Notes: generated from the sequence alone by a model not told the origin. Counted from the stretch's first letter, positions 1-7,785 are shown. The stretch: DNA of 12,604 bases from JAOUGY01 sp050329955 (GCA_050329955.1 JBHJOH010000030.1:1-12604); one strand, 5' to 3'. Made by a program: numbers and translations.

Positions 1-223
1 GACGAGCGACGAGCGACTATCCACCTTCTGCACATTGTGCAAAAGGTGGGCGAAACGCGTGCGTTCTGCACATTGTGCAAAAGGTGGGCGAAACGCGTGC
101 GTTCTGCACATTGTGCAAAAGGTGGGCGCGACGTCCGACGCACCACTCACCACGCACTACGCATCAGGCAAGACAGAACGAGGAGCGAGGCGGAAGCGGC
201 GTTCTGCGTTCCGGCTGGCTGCT
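1..223. repeat. Gene-free flank with tandem palindromic repeats
   Basis: This is the stretch downstream of the OmpR-type regulator, whose stop is at 224-226. I see no credible gene: the open frames here are short and made of repeat. A 38-bp unit starting TTCTGCACATTGTGC occurs at 26-63 and 64-101, with a third copy from 102 to about 128 that then diverges. Each unit contains the core TGCACA-T-TGTGCA. In the first copy the core is flanked by CCACCTT on the left and AAGGTGG on the right, giving a 29-bp palindrome at 21-49 with one mismatch pair. Further right, at 130-141, lies ACGTCCGACGCA, which recurs in the repeats at 10540-10590. At 205-221 a GCGTTCCGGCTGGC-like stretch resembles the GCCAGCCAGAACGC repeats near 10.4 kb. 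The region looks like an intergenic repeat cluster. Confidence 0.8.
21..49. repeat. 29-bp near-perfect palindrome (short form of repeat family)
   Basis: The left arm CCACCTT, C, TGCACA pairs with TGTGCA, A, AAGGTGG around a single central T. Only one position (C opposite A) fails to pair. The left 21 nt (CTATCCACCTTCTGCACATTG, counted from 17 less one base) match the left end of the long inverted-repeat element at 10005-10025. The right half matches the right end of that element (10339-10352). It therefore looks like the long element with its interior removed. Confidence 0.75.
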
Positions 224-880
224 TCAGTTCGGATCGAACCGGTATCCCATCCCTCTCACCGTGACGAGGCGGGTTTTGCCGAGCTTCTTGCGGAGGTAGC
301 CGACGTAGACGTCGACGACGTTGGAGTCGGGCTCGTAGTCGTAGCCCCAGACGTGGCTGAGGATCTGTTGACGGCTCAGCACCTGGCGGGTGTTGCGGAA
401 GAACAGTTCGGCGAGTGCGAACTCGCGGGCGGTCAGCTCGACCACTTTGCCGGTGACGTTGAGAGTCCGGGTGCGCAGGTCCAGGGAACAGTCGCCTTCG
501 GTGATGAGGGTGGATTCCGGCACGGGCGCGTCCCGGAGCCTGGCCCGGATGCGGGCCAGCAGCTCGTCGAAGCTGAAGGGTTTGGCCAGATAGTCGTCGG
601 CTCCGGCGTCGAGGGCGGCGACGGCTGCACCGTCCCGGGCGGTGAGGACGATCATCGCAACCTTGGTATCCCACCGTCGCATCTCCTTGAGGACGTCCAA
701 GCCATCCATGTCCGGAAGGCCCAGGTCGAGGATGACGAGGTCGAATTCTCCCGAGAGACCCTTCTCCAGGGCGGTGGTACCGTCGGCTGCCAAGGCGGTG
801 GCGAACCCCTCGCTTCGGAGGCCTTTGTCGACGAATGCGGCGATGCGCGGCTCGTCCTCCACGATCAATGCCCGCTTCAT
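224..880 (-). CDS. OmpR/PhoB-family response regulator
   Basis: The 218-aa protein is full length for the family. A receiver domain spans residues 2-118, with acidic-pocket residues E8 and D9, the phosphoacceptor D52 in LVILDLGLPDMDG, T80 in IVLTAR, and K100 in AKPF. A winged-helix DNA-binding domain spans about 125-216 (LTAREFALAELFF, SRQQILSHVWG, VDVYVGYLRKKL, VRGMGYRF). The protein should be phosphorylated by the adjacent kinase and bind tandem 11-bp-spaced sites as a dimer. Its ATG overlaps the kinase stop (ATGA, 877-880), and an AAGGAG Shine-Dalgarno at 888-893 lies 7 nt upstream, so the start is secure. Candidate targets are the two conserved elements at 2870-2909 and 4860-4899. Family assignment is firm. 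The regulon is inference, and I do not assign it to PhoP, MprA or any other named orthologue. Confidence 0.95.
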   Translation of the reverse strand: MKRALIVEDEPRIAAFVDKGLRSEGFATALAADGTTALEKGLSGEFDLVILDLGLPDMDGLDVLKEMRRWDTKVAMIVLTARDGAAVAALDAGADDYLAKPFSFDELLARIRARLRDAPVPESTLITEGDCSLDLRTRTLNVTGKVVELTAREFALAELFFRNTRQVLSRQQILSHVWGYDYEPDSNVVDVYVGYLRKKLGKTRLVTVRGMGYRFDPN

Positions 881-2308
881 GATTCGTCTCCTTCGTCTTC
901 TTCATGTGCTGGCTCGGGCATCGACACCGGGACCGACACCGTGAACGTGGTTCCCTTCCCCAGCATCGACTCGATTTCGACATCTCCCCCATGGGCGACG
1001 GCGATGCTGCGTACGATCGCCAGTCCCAGCCCCGATCCGGGCCGCCCCCTCGATCCTTTCCCCCGGTGGAATCGCTCGAACAGACCCGCGAGTTCCTCTT
1101 CGGGAATCCCTGGGCCGGTGTCGGACAGGGACAGCCTGAGGTGGCCATCGACGACCTCCGAGGCGATCGTGACGGTGCCCCCACCATGACCCACCGCGTT
1201 GTCGGCCAGCGCCAGCAGCGCCTGGCCGATTCGCTCGGAGTCGAGGAAGGCGATACCCACGGCCACCGGTCCCAGACGCCAGTCGACATCACCCAGAGCC
1301 CGCATTTTGCGGTACGTGGTCTCGACCAGGTCGTCGAGATCGACCCACCGTCGCGCCAGGAAGTCGGGCCGCTCGGAACGGGCGAGCGTGAGCAGCTCTT
1401 CGACCATGCGACCCATGCGGTCCAGCTCCTCGGTGACCAGTCGCCGCGTGCTCTCCCGCTCGTCAGGATCATCTCCCATCAGTTCCAGGTGACCGCGTAC
1501 CACCGTGATCGGAGTGCGGAGTTCGTGACCGGCGTCGGCCAGGAACCGGCGCTGCATCTCGAACGACTCCTGAAGCCGGTCGAGCATCCCGTTGAACGTC
1601 TCGGCCAACCGTCCCAACTCGTCGTCACCGGTGACCGGGACGCGGTTGGTGAGATCCCCGGCCGTGATGGAGCGCACCGTGTCCGTCATTTCGCTGACCG
1701 GTTTGACCATCCTCTGGGTCAGAACCCAAGCGAGGATGGAGGCCACCACCAGACCCACCGCTCCCTCGACGGCGGATGCGATGAGAACGGGCCGCTCCGC
1801 ATCGGCGCGGAGCAAATCGGTGAACTGGGCCGCTACGAACACTGCCTTTGCCTCGGAACCCACCAGCTCCACCGCCAGGTAGTCGACCGTGCCCGCCTCG
1901 GTTTCGATCTCTCCTCGCTGGGACCCGGCGATGGCTGCCCACGTCGACACGGCCACCGGATCGAGATCGAGACGTACCGCGACTTCGCGCGAGCTGCGCA
2001 GTATCGGCTCACCCTCGACGATGGCGATGAACGTCTCATGCTCGTTGGGTATGTTGCGAACCAGGAACGACCGGAAGATCGCATCCACATCCCCCGCGAA
2101 CGGCTCCCCTGTCTGCGGATCGTTGCCGAGGGCCAGCGCTCGCAGCTCTTCGGCCTCCTGCGCCAAGTCGGCATCGATCCGATTCTCCATCTCCACGAGC
2201 GTGACCAGTCGGAGGATGAACAGCGACGAGAGCGAAGCGACCGCCAGCAGCATCACGTACCACCCCAACATGCGACCGCGCCAAGACCGAACGAAGGGTG
2301 TCGTGGAC

Positions 2309-2319
<11 letters not shown>
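877..2319 (-). CDS. Two-component sensor histidine kinase with HAMP domain
   Basis: This is a 480-aa membrane kinase read from the ATG at 2319. TM1 is about 19-41, followed by an extracytoplasmic sensor region of about 130 residues (42-175) and TM2 at about 177-200. HAMP is about 201-253. HisKA carries the phosphoacceptor H265 in ADAGHELRTP. HATPase_c has an N-box with N374 (LALADNAVGH), G1 DTGPGIP (400-406), F-box FERFHRG (414-420) and G2 GSGLGLAI (428-435). All catalytic motifs are intact. The C-terminus is acidic (HEEDEGDES). The start overlaps the last 11 nt of the poly-Asp gene, and the stop overlaps the regulator's ATG. The frame stays open upstream through the GAY repeat, where it reads as repeated Met-Thr-Thr with many extra ATGs (for example at 2340). 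I regard that extension as a shadow of the poly-Asp gene, but initiation at one of those ATGs is possible. The signal sensed is unknown; the neighbouring polyanionic protein suggests cations or envelope state (inference). Confidence 0.93.
888..893 (-). promoter_or_regulatory. Ribosome binding site of the response regulator
   Basis: AAGGAG on the minus strand, 7 nt before the ATG at 880. It lies inside the end of the kinase gene and supports translational coupling and the chosen start. Confidence 0.6.
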
Positions 2320-2869
<550 letters not shown>

Positions 2870-2884
<15 letters not shown>

Positions 2885-2909
2885 GAGTGGAACATGAGAA
2901 TGCTCTCAC
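2870..2909 (-). promoter_or_regulatory. Operator-like element op1 with boxes at 11-bp steps
   Basis: Read on the minus strand, the element has GTGAG, then CTCAT, then CTCAT, then TTCAT, each starting exactly 11 bp after the previous box. It matches the element at 4860-4899 at 28 of the first 37 positions, including the stretches TGAGAG, CTCATG, TCC, CTCA and CGGTTCA. Direct repeats every 11 bp are the established binding pattern of OmpR/PhoB/PhoP-type regulators, and such a regulator is encoded in the downstream operon, so autoregulation is the simplest reading. The third CTCA box and the TTCAT box fall at or within the longest reading of the poly-Asp gene (ATG at 2884), which argues for a later start. 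I see no clear -10 box here. Confidence 0.6.
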
Positions 2910-3041
2910 GTTTCAGGCTCGGCCGGTAGCTCGAGCCGGTGCAGCTTGCGACTGCGGCGGCGTGAGGAACCCGATCGGGCGAGAGGCGGCTGATCGGAAC
3001 CCGAAGGGCCGGAGCGTCACACGCGCCGGCCACCTCCCGGG

Positions 3042-4337
3042 TCAGCCGACCGACACCCCAACCGGCCGGGCGGCCAGGGCGATGCGTCTCTCCACCCTGG
3101 CGGGCCATCCCGGGGACAGGACGCGAAACGGGCCGGTCGCCAGACCCAACCCGGCCACCGCTTCGCGCGCTCCCAGCGCCCGCTCTTCGACACCGGAACG
3201 TTCGAGGTAGGCGGTGCGGAACGCCCGGCGATGGGCGTCCAACCGTTCGACTACCTCGGGGTGGGACTCGCCGAGCGCCACCAGGTGGGCGGTGTAGTTG
3301 GCGGCGTCCATGGCCGGGTCACCCATCCCGACGTCGTCGATATCGAGCACGCCCGCCACCGAACCCGCCTGGTCGATCAGGAGCTGTCCTTCGTAGAAGT
3401 CCCCGTGCACCACCACCGGCGGGATCACGTCTCGACCCAGGGCTCCACGGATCAAATCGGCGAGCTCGGACAGAACCGCCGCATGGTGAGGGACCGCCGC
3501 TCGGAGCAGGTCAACGGAACGATCGAGGCGGGCCGCCGGCGACGATGGCCCAGGCGTGCCCGGATCGTCGAGAGCACCCAGATTGTCGAGTACATCGAGG
3601 ACCACGTCCGGATGCGGGATCGCCGCTGAGTTGCGGCCGGTGAGAGCCGCTCTCATCGAAGTGCCCGCTCGTGCCGGATACACCAGTATGTCCGGGGCCG
3701 GCCGGTAGGTTGGCAAAACGTAGCTGTCTCCCACAGTGGCCATCACCGGGAGGAGTTGCATGATCGTGTCGGCGGCGTCGGCACGCAACACTTTCACGTA
3801 CAGGATCATCGGCGGCCCGTCGCTCCGCCCGCGTGGGCGAACTTCGAAGCGGACCACGGCCCGTTTGGTCGGCCGGTACCGCACGATCGTTGACCGCACC
3901 GAACACGGTCGGCCGAAAACCGGCTCGGCTATGCGCCGCGCTCCCTCCACCGAGAGCACCTCCGACAGGCCCGACAGCACCGGATCGAACGGGAAGACCC
4001 AGGTACGACGGAGTTCGCTCTCCTGCAGGATCGCCACCGGCACCTGATCGGTGGTCGGTGCCGGCACGGAGCCACCACGTGGCTTTCGGGCCAGCTCGGT
4101 GGTCACCGAGAAACGACGACTGGTATCCCCGCGTCCCGCCCACACGGCATTGCGCACGAGAGCGTGCCGACCCGGCCTATAGAGCAGTTGTACCGGCTTG
4201 ACGGTCTCAACCGCCCAACCGTTCGCCGTCATTATGTCGGAGACGGACTGCCGAGCCAGGTCGGCGAAAAGGGCTCCGGATCCCTCGAGCGAGGGATCCG
4301 GAGCAATCGTCTCTGTGGTCTGTCGATCAGCTGTCAT
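3042..4337 (-). CDS. APH/choline-kinase-fold phosphotransferase
   Basis: This is a predicted small-molecule kinase of the aminoglycoside-phosphotransferase superfamily, 431 aa from the ATG at 4337. The catalytic loop is VVVHGDFYEGQLL with H311 and D313; the usual Asn of HGDxxxxN is Gln318. The metal-binding loop is LDIDDVGMGDPAMDAAN (331-347, D334/D335 and D340). A likely ATP-site lysine is K182 in ILYVKVL. The N-lobe strand motif YRPGRHALVR (53-62) appears again as YRPTKRAVVR (154-163), suggesting a duplicated N-lobe. The substrate cannot be told from sequence, and I would not call it antibiotic resistance. The longest frame overlaps the acidic-protein gene by 11 nt (ATG at 4337, TGA at 4327-4329). 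A terminator-like hairpin at 4273-4304 lies inside residues 12-22, so an internal ATG at 4232 (M36, giving 396 aa) is a serious alternative. Family is confident; start is uncertain. Confidence 0.85.
   Translation of the reverse strand: MTADRQTTETIAPDPSLEGSGALFADLARQSVSDIMTANGWAVETVKPVQLLYRPGRHALVRNAVWAGRGDTSRRFSVTTELARKPRGGSVPAPTTDQVPVAILQESELRRTWVFPFDPVLSGLSEVLSVEGARRIAEPVFGRPCSVRSTIVRYRPTKRAVVRFEVRPRGRSDGPPMILYVKVLRADAADTIMQLLPVMATVGDSYVLPTYRPAPDILVYPARAGTSMRAALTGRNSAAIPHPDVVLDVLDNLGALDDPGTPGPSSPAARLDRSVDLLRAAVPHHAAVLSELADLIRGALGRDVIPPVVVHGDFYEGQLLIDQAGSVAGVLDIDDVGMGDPAMDAANYTAHLVALGESHPEVVERLDAHRRAFRTAYLERSGVEERALGAREAVAGLGLATGPFRVLSPGWPARVERRIALAARPVGVSVG
4267..4304 (-). terminator. Intrinsic terminator or attenuator between acidic protein and phosphotransferase
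   Basis: Perfect 15-bp inverted arms (GCTCCGGATCCCTCG at 4273-4287, its complement at 4290-4304) enclose a 2-nt loop. On the minus strand the hairpin is followed by CCCTTTTCG, a short T run. It starts 23 nt after the acidic-protein stop codon, a classic terminator position, yet it also lies inside the longest phosphotransferase frame. It may end most transcripts and let a fraction through. The T run is only four bases, so strength is uncertain. Confidence 0.65.
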
Positions 4338-4800
4338 TCGAATCGTCGCTGTCGTCCGAGCCTGCGCTGTCGTCCGACGAGTCGGCCGGCGAGTCATCCG
4401 GCGAGTCCGGCGAGTCATCCACCGAGTCGGGAGACACGTCAACCGTATCAGGCGAGTCATCCACCGAGTCGGGAGACACGTCAACCGAATCAGGCGAGTC
4501 ATCCACCGAATCAGGAGACACGTCAACCGAATCAGGCGAGTCATCCACCGAGTCGTCGGGGGAGTCGTCGACCCGGTCGAGCAGGTCATCCATGAGCGTC
4601 GTCGAGGTGATAACCGAAGGGTCGGGTGTCGGGGCGTCGATGGTGGTGCTTGTGGTGCTGGTGGCGTCTACGAGGCTGATCGGCTCCACGTTGGTGTCCC
4701 CGCCACCCGCCACCTGGGCTCCGGCGACGGCTGCCCCGAGACCGATGATCGAACCGGCTGCAGCGATTCGGGTTGCGTTGCGCTTGAAGTCGATGGCCAT
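4327..4800 (-). CDS. Secreted Ser/Asp-rich acidic repeat protein
   Basis: I do not recognise a family. The protein has 157 aa. Basic residues (FKRNATR) are followed by a weakly hydrophobic segment (about 12-31, IAAAGSIIGLGAAVAGAQVA) that looks like a signal peptide with cleavage near AQVA. A short Thr-rich stretch (ATSTTSTTID, TSTT) follows. From about residue 70 to the end it is Asp/Ser/Pro/Val repeat, with three near-identical copies of the 14-mer DSVDDSPDSVDVSP, then degenerate DSPDD and DDSDDSNDS. There are no aromatic residues after the signal, so a disordered, highly anionic extracellular tail is expected. The start is well supported by AGGAG at 4808-4812, 7 nt before the ATG. Op2 and a -10 like box lie 45-100 bp upstream. 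The general design (signal, TTSTT linker, acidic tail, 11-nt overlap with the next gene) parallels the poly-Asp gene, but I cannot show homology. Possible roles: cation binding, cell-surface charge, or matrix protein (inference). Confidence 0.8.
   Translation of the reverse strand: MAIDFKRNATRIAAAGSIIGLGAAVAGAQVAGGGDTNVEPISLVDATSTTSTTIDAPTPDPSVITSTTLMDDLLDRVDDSPDDSVDDSPDSVDVSPDSVDDSPDSVDVSPDSVDDSPDTVDVSPDSVDDSPDSPDDSPADSSDDSAGSDDSDDSNDS
4410..4555. repeat. 42-bp tandem repeat inside the Ser/Asp protein gene
   Basis: Three full 42-bp units at 4410-4451, 4452-4493 and 4494-4535, plus a partial fourth (4536-4555). The units differ by only a few bases (for example GTATCAG vs GAATCAG). They code for the 14-residue repeat and point to recent expansion, so copy number may vary between strains. 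Confidence 0.85.
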
Positions 4801-4807
4801 GTTGGAA

Positions 4808-4812
4808 CTCCT
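4808..4812 (-). promoter_or_regulatory. Ribosome binding site of the Ser/Asp protein gene
   Basis: AGGAG (minus strand, part of GAGAGGAG) sits 7 nt before the ATG at 4800. It fixes the start and excludes the longer frame that opens further upstream. Confidence 0.7.
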
Positions 4813-4845
4813 CTCATTGGCCGTTTGTGCTCTCTGCACACCACC

Positions 4846-4851
4846 ACTAGA
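4846..4851 (-). promoter_or_regulatory. Candidate -10 box of the Ser/Asp protein gene
   Basis: TCTAGT on the minus strand lies 10 bp downstream of the last box (TTCAC, 4862-4866) of the 11-bp-repeat element. No good -35 is visible, as expected when an OmpR/PhoB-type activator replaces the -35 contact. Inference from spacing only. Confidence 0.4.
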
Positions 4852-4859
4852 CCGCGTCG

Positions 4860-4899
4860 ACGTGAACCGAACGTGAGCGGAGCATGAGTCTTCTCTCAT
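4860..4899 (-). promoter_or_regulatory. Operator-like element op2 with boxes at 11-bp steps
   Basis: On the minus strand: ATGAG, CTCAT, CTCAC, TTCAC, each exactly 11 bp after the previous one. It is the partner of the element at 2870-2909 (28 of 37 positions identical). It lies about 60-100 bp upstream of the Ser/Asp gene start and immediately before (touching) the longest start of the divergent transporter gene, so it could affect both. The ATGAG and first CTCAT also form a small inverted repeat. Confidence 0.6.
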
Positions 4900-5893
4900 G
4901 AGGGCGAACGCCTCAACAGAGAACCCGGGGGTCCTCCCGACACCGAGTAGCGTGCGCCGGATGGCTGAGATGGCGGCGCCGCTGGTTGCCCACACACGGG
5001 TCCCGATCCTGGCGTCGCTCATGGTGTTCGGGGCAGGCCTGGTGTGGAGTCTCGGTGCCCTGACCACCCGCCTGTCGACATCCACCGACGCTTGGCAGTA
5101 CCTCATCTGGCGGTCGGTGGGGATCGTGGTGGTAATGGAGGTCATCACCCGATTGCGGGGGCGGAGATCCGCCCTCGTCGAGGCCTACACCTCAGGGTGG
5201 CTGATGATCACGGCCTGCCTGTCGCTGTGGCTGGCATCGGTGGCGTTCATCTACGCCCTCAAGAACACGACCGCCGCCAATACCGCGTTCCTGGCGTCGG
5301 TGACGCCCCTCGTAGCCGTCATCCTCGCCCGAATCTTCCTGGGCGAGCGACTCACCCGGGTCACGGTCGGAGCGATTGCCCTCGCCCTGGTCGGCCTCGC
5401 CATCATGGTGAGCGCCGACCTCGGCGCGGGCCGCATGTCCGGCAACGTCGCCGCCGTCCTGTCCTCGGTCGGCTTCGCCTCGTACACCGTGTGCATCCGA
5501 GCGAGGCCCGCTCAGGACTGGTCGCCAGTGCTGCCCGGATACGGCTCGATGATGATCGTCATCTGTTCGATCGTGACCATCTTCAACGGCCGCCCCCTGG
5601 TACCGCCCGCCATCGACGCGGCGTACGCCCTCTTCCACGGTGGGGTGCTGATCGTGCTGGGAACGATCCTGTTCAACATCGCCTCCCGAACGGTGCCCGC
5701 CGTTGCCATGACGGTGCTCGCCCAGTCCGAGACGGTGTTCGTGCCGGTGTGGGTGTTCCTGGCCTTCGGGGAGCAGCCGGGGTTGATCACCCTCATCGGG
5801 GCGGCGATCATCCTGACGGCGGTAGTGGGCAAAGCGGCACTCGACGCCCGGCCCGGAGAGCCGGCGTCGCACCGGGCGGTGCCGGGGGCGTGA
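4898..5893 (+). CDS. EamA-type (drug/metabolite transporter superfamily) permease
   Basis: The 331-aa protein has about ten predicted membrane helices arranged as two EamA repeats (about 36-173 and 183-312). Repeat 1 contains the typical NTTAANTAFLASVTPLVAVI and LARIFLGERLT; repeat 2 contains TVPAVAMTVLAQSETVFVPVW and FLAFGEQPG. DMT permeases export or import small metabolites; the substrate cannot be predicted here. It is the only confident plus-strand gene and is divergent from the Ser/Asp gene. The longest start, ATG at 4898, has no Shine-Dalgarno and touches op2. ATGs at 4961 (MAEMAAPLVA) and 4970 would give the short N-terminus more usual in the family, but they also lack a clear ribosome binding site. 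The stop is certain; the start is not. Confidence 0.9.
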   Translation: MRANASTENPGVLPTPSSVRRMAEMAAPLVAHTRVPILASLMVFGAGLVWSLGALTTRLSTSTDAWQYLIWRSVGIVVVMEVITRLRGRRSALVEAYTSGWLMITACLSLWLASVAFIYALKNTTAANTAFLASVTPLVAVILARIFLGERLTRVTVGAIALALVGLAIMVSADLGAGRMSGNVAAVLSSVGFASYTVCIRARPAQDWSPVLPGYGSMMIVICSIVTIFNGRPLVPPAIDAAYALFHGGVLIVLGTILFNIASRTVPAVAMTVLAQSETVFVPVWVFLAFGEQPGLITLIGAAIILTAVVGKAALDARPGEPASHRAVPGA

Positions 5894-5898
5894 CAACC

Positions 5899-5929
5899 GC
5901 CCAGCCAGGTCTCATGGCTGCTGCTGGGC
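5899..5929. terminator. Hairpin between convergent genes
   Basis: GCCCAGC (5899-5905) and GCTGGGC (5923-5929) can pair, with an inner AGCCA/TGGCT pairing as an alternative. It lies in the 69-bp gap between the ends of the transporter and VWA genes, where a bidirectional terminator is expected. No T run follows on either strand, so this is weak. Confidence 0.3.
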
Positions 5930-5962
5930 GCCGCCGACGCGGTCGTCGATCGGGGGGCCGGT

Positions 5963-6895
5963 CTACACCCGATCGAACCAGCGGATGGAGAGGGCCATGG
6001 CAGCAATCAGCGCGACCAGGGCGGCACCGACGAAGCGATCAGTGACCTGACGTTCCTCCGGCTCGAAGGCGATCTGGGACTCGAGGGCATCGAAGACGGA
6101 TCGGAGCTCGGACTCGGAGGCGGCCTCGAAGAAGGCCCCGCCGGTCATCTCGGCGACCTGCTGCAGGGCTCCGTCGTTCACCGGCACGGGCACGATCTCG
6201 CCGTCGAAGACGATTTGCCCATCGGGAGTGCCGAACGCGATGGTGTACACCGGGATGCCGGCTTCGATGGCGGCGGTGGCGGCATCGGCGTCAGGACGGC
6301 CCATCGTCGTCTCCCCATCCGAGAGCACGACGATGGCAGCGGGAACACCTTCGGGAGGGGCGGACAGGCGGATCTGGTCGAGCGAGGCGAAGACCGCCTC
6401 GCCCACCGCGGTCCCCTCACCCAACCCCAGGCGTTCGATGGCTGCCCTGACCAGGGCACGATCGGCAGAGGGTGGCGCCACCGGTAGGGCGTTGCCGGCG
6501 AAGGCGACGAGGCCCACCCGGAGCGTCTCCGGTGCCAACTCGAGAAATCGGCCGGCAGCCTGCTGGGCGGCAGCCAGCCGGGACGGGGAAACGTCATCGG
6601 CCTCCATCGACAGCGACACGTCCATCGCCAGCACCAGGGTGGCCTGTTCCACCGGGACCTGCACGGCCATGACCGGACGGGCGAACGCCACCACCATCGC
6701 CACCACGCCCACCAGAGCGAGGGCGGCGGCAACATGGCGTTTCCAGGCGCTGCCCGACGAAGCACGGCGAGCCGCTTCGAGTGCGGAGAACCGGATCATG
6801 GTCGCCTCGCCCCGCATCCGCCCGAAGAGATAGAAGGCACCCAGCAGCAGCGGGGCGAGCAGCGCAACCAGCCTGACGGGCTCTTCGAATGTCAT
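5963..6895 (-). CDS. BatA-like membrane protein with von Willebrand factor A domain
   Basis: The 310-aa protein has two N-terminal membrane helices (about 8-24 and 55-72), an extracytoplasmic VWA domain (about 85-275) and a C-terminal helix (286-304), the usual BatA/BatB layout. The metal-ion-dependent adhesion site is intact: D92-x-S94-x-S96 in LAMDVSLSM, T162 in GEGTAVGEA, and D193 in VVLSDGET. It is the last gene of the MoxR operon; its ATG overlaps the DUF58 stop (ATGA, 6892-6895). VWA/MoxR pairs are generally thought to help assemble or activate protein complexes, with the VWA domain holding a metal and the AAA+ ATPase remodelling the client. No client is evident in this window. Family assignment is strong; the physiological role is open. 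Confidence 0.93.
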   Translation of the reverse strand: MTFEEPVRLVALLAPLLLGAFYLFGRMRGEATMIRFSALEAARRASSGSAWKRHVAAALALVGVVAMVVAFARPVMAVQVPVEQATLVLAMDVSLSMEADDVSPSRLAAAQQAAGRFLELAPETLRVGLVAFAGNALPVAPPSADRALVRAAIERLGLGEGTAVGEAVFASLDQIRLSAPPEGVPAAIVVLSDGETTMGRPDADAATAAIEAGIPVYTIAFGTPDGQIVFDGEIVPVPVNDGALQQVAEMTGGAFFEAASESELRSVFDALESQIAFEPEERQVTDRFVGAALVALIAAMALSIRWFDRV

Positions 6896-7785
6896 CCCGC
6901 CCGTCCCGTTGCAGACATCGTCCGGCGTCGACCAAGCACGGCCGACACCACATCCGCCACCCAGTCACGCCCCGTCGACAGTCGGATGTGGCTGACGCCG
7001 GCGGATCTCAGCTCCCTGATCAACTCGGTCTGGCGACGGGCGGCGTCGGCTGCGAAACCCCTCCGCACGGCGCGATCGCCGGTGTCGATCCAGGCCCGAC
7101 GGCCCGTCTCCGGGTCGACCATGCGCACCATCCCGACGTTCGGCAACACCGACTCCCGCGGGTCGGTCACCTCGACCGCAACCACGTCATGGCGAACGGC
7201 CAGGGCACGCATCGACCCCATCCAGTCACCCTCCTCCAGGAAGTCCGAGATCACTACCACCAAACCACGGCGGGTCCGCTGACGGGCCACCCGGTGCAGT
7301 CCCTGCCCCAAGTCGGCACGGCCGCCGGCGGGCACGGCAGCTTCGATGGCCGACAGGATGGCGTACACGTGGTTGCGGCCGGGGCGGGCCGGAATCGCCT
7401 TCGGCGTCGCCCCCAGGATGAGGGCACCCACCCGATCGCCCGCCCGGTCGGTGAGGAATCCGAAGACAGCGGCGGCGGCAACCGCCACCTGGGCCTTGTC
7501 GTCGGCGGTGGACCCGAACCCCATCGAACCGGACACGTCCACCACCAGCGTGGTCTCCAACTCGTGGTCGGCGGTGGTGTCGCGCACATGGGGCCGACGG
7601 GCTCGTGCAGTGACGTTCCAGTCGATACGGCGGACATCGTCGCCGGGCACGTAGGGCCGGGCATCACCCGGCTCCCCCCCCGGGCCCGGGAGCAGGCCGC
7701 GGTGATCGCCCTGGAGGAGACCTTCCACCCGGCCGAGGACCGCCAGTTCGATTCCTCGGAGGCGGGCGGTCAGCTCTGGAGTCAC
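6892..7785 (-). CDS. DUF58 domain protein (VWA-like, MoxR partner)
   Basis: The protein has 297 aa from the GTG at 7785. The DUF58 signature RPYVPGDDVRRIDWNVTAR lies at 43-61, and a VWA-like core starts with VVDVSGSMGF (D83-x-S85-x-S87). LVVVISDFLEEG (about 175-186) supplies another core strand and acid. There is no membrane helix, so it is probably cytoplasmic. The start is set by the GTGA overlap with the MoxR stop (7782-7785), with GGGGG a few bases upstream. The frame extends to 7980, but that part is Arg/Pro/Gly-rich and is the shadow of the MoxR C-terminus. DUF58 genes standing directly after moxR are a well-known arrangement. Confidence 0.93.
   Translation of the reverse strand: MTPELTARLRGIELAVLGRVEGLLQGDHRGLLPGPGGEPGDARPYVPGDDVRRIDWNVTARARRPHVRDTTADHELETTLVVDVSGSMGFGSTADDKAQVAVAAAAVFGFLTDRAGDRVGALILGATPKAIPARPGRNHVYAILSAIEAAVPAGGRADLGQGLHRVARQRTRRGLVVVISDFLEEGDWMGSMRALAVRHDVVAVEVTDPRESVLPNVGMVRMVDPETGRRAWIDTGDRAVRRGFAADAARRQTELIRELRSAGVSHIRLSTGRDWVADVVSAVLGRRRTMSATGRAG

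Noticed and set aside
26..128. Possible CRISPR array
   Set aside because: The 38-bp units are directly adjacent with no variable spacers, there are fewer than three full units, and no cas gene is near.
35..1189. Long plus-strand ORF over the first regulator and kinase
   Set aside because: It is the opposite-strand shadow of a GC-rich minus-strand gene; the minus frame has complete receiver and winged-helix domains.
3042..4337. Calling the phosphotransferase an aminoglycoside-resistance gene
   Set aside because: The APH fold covers many kinases of unrelated substrates; no substrate-specific motif is visible.
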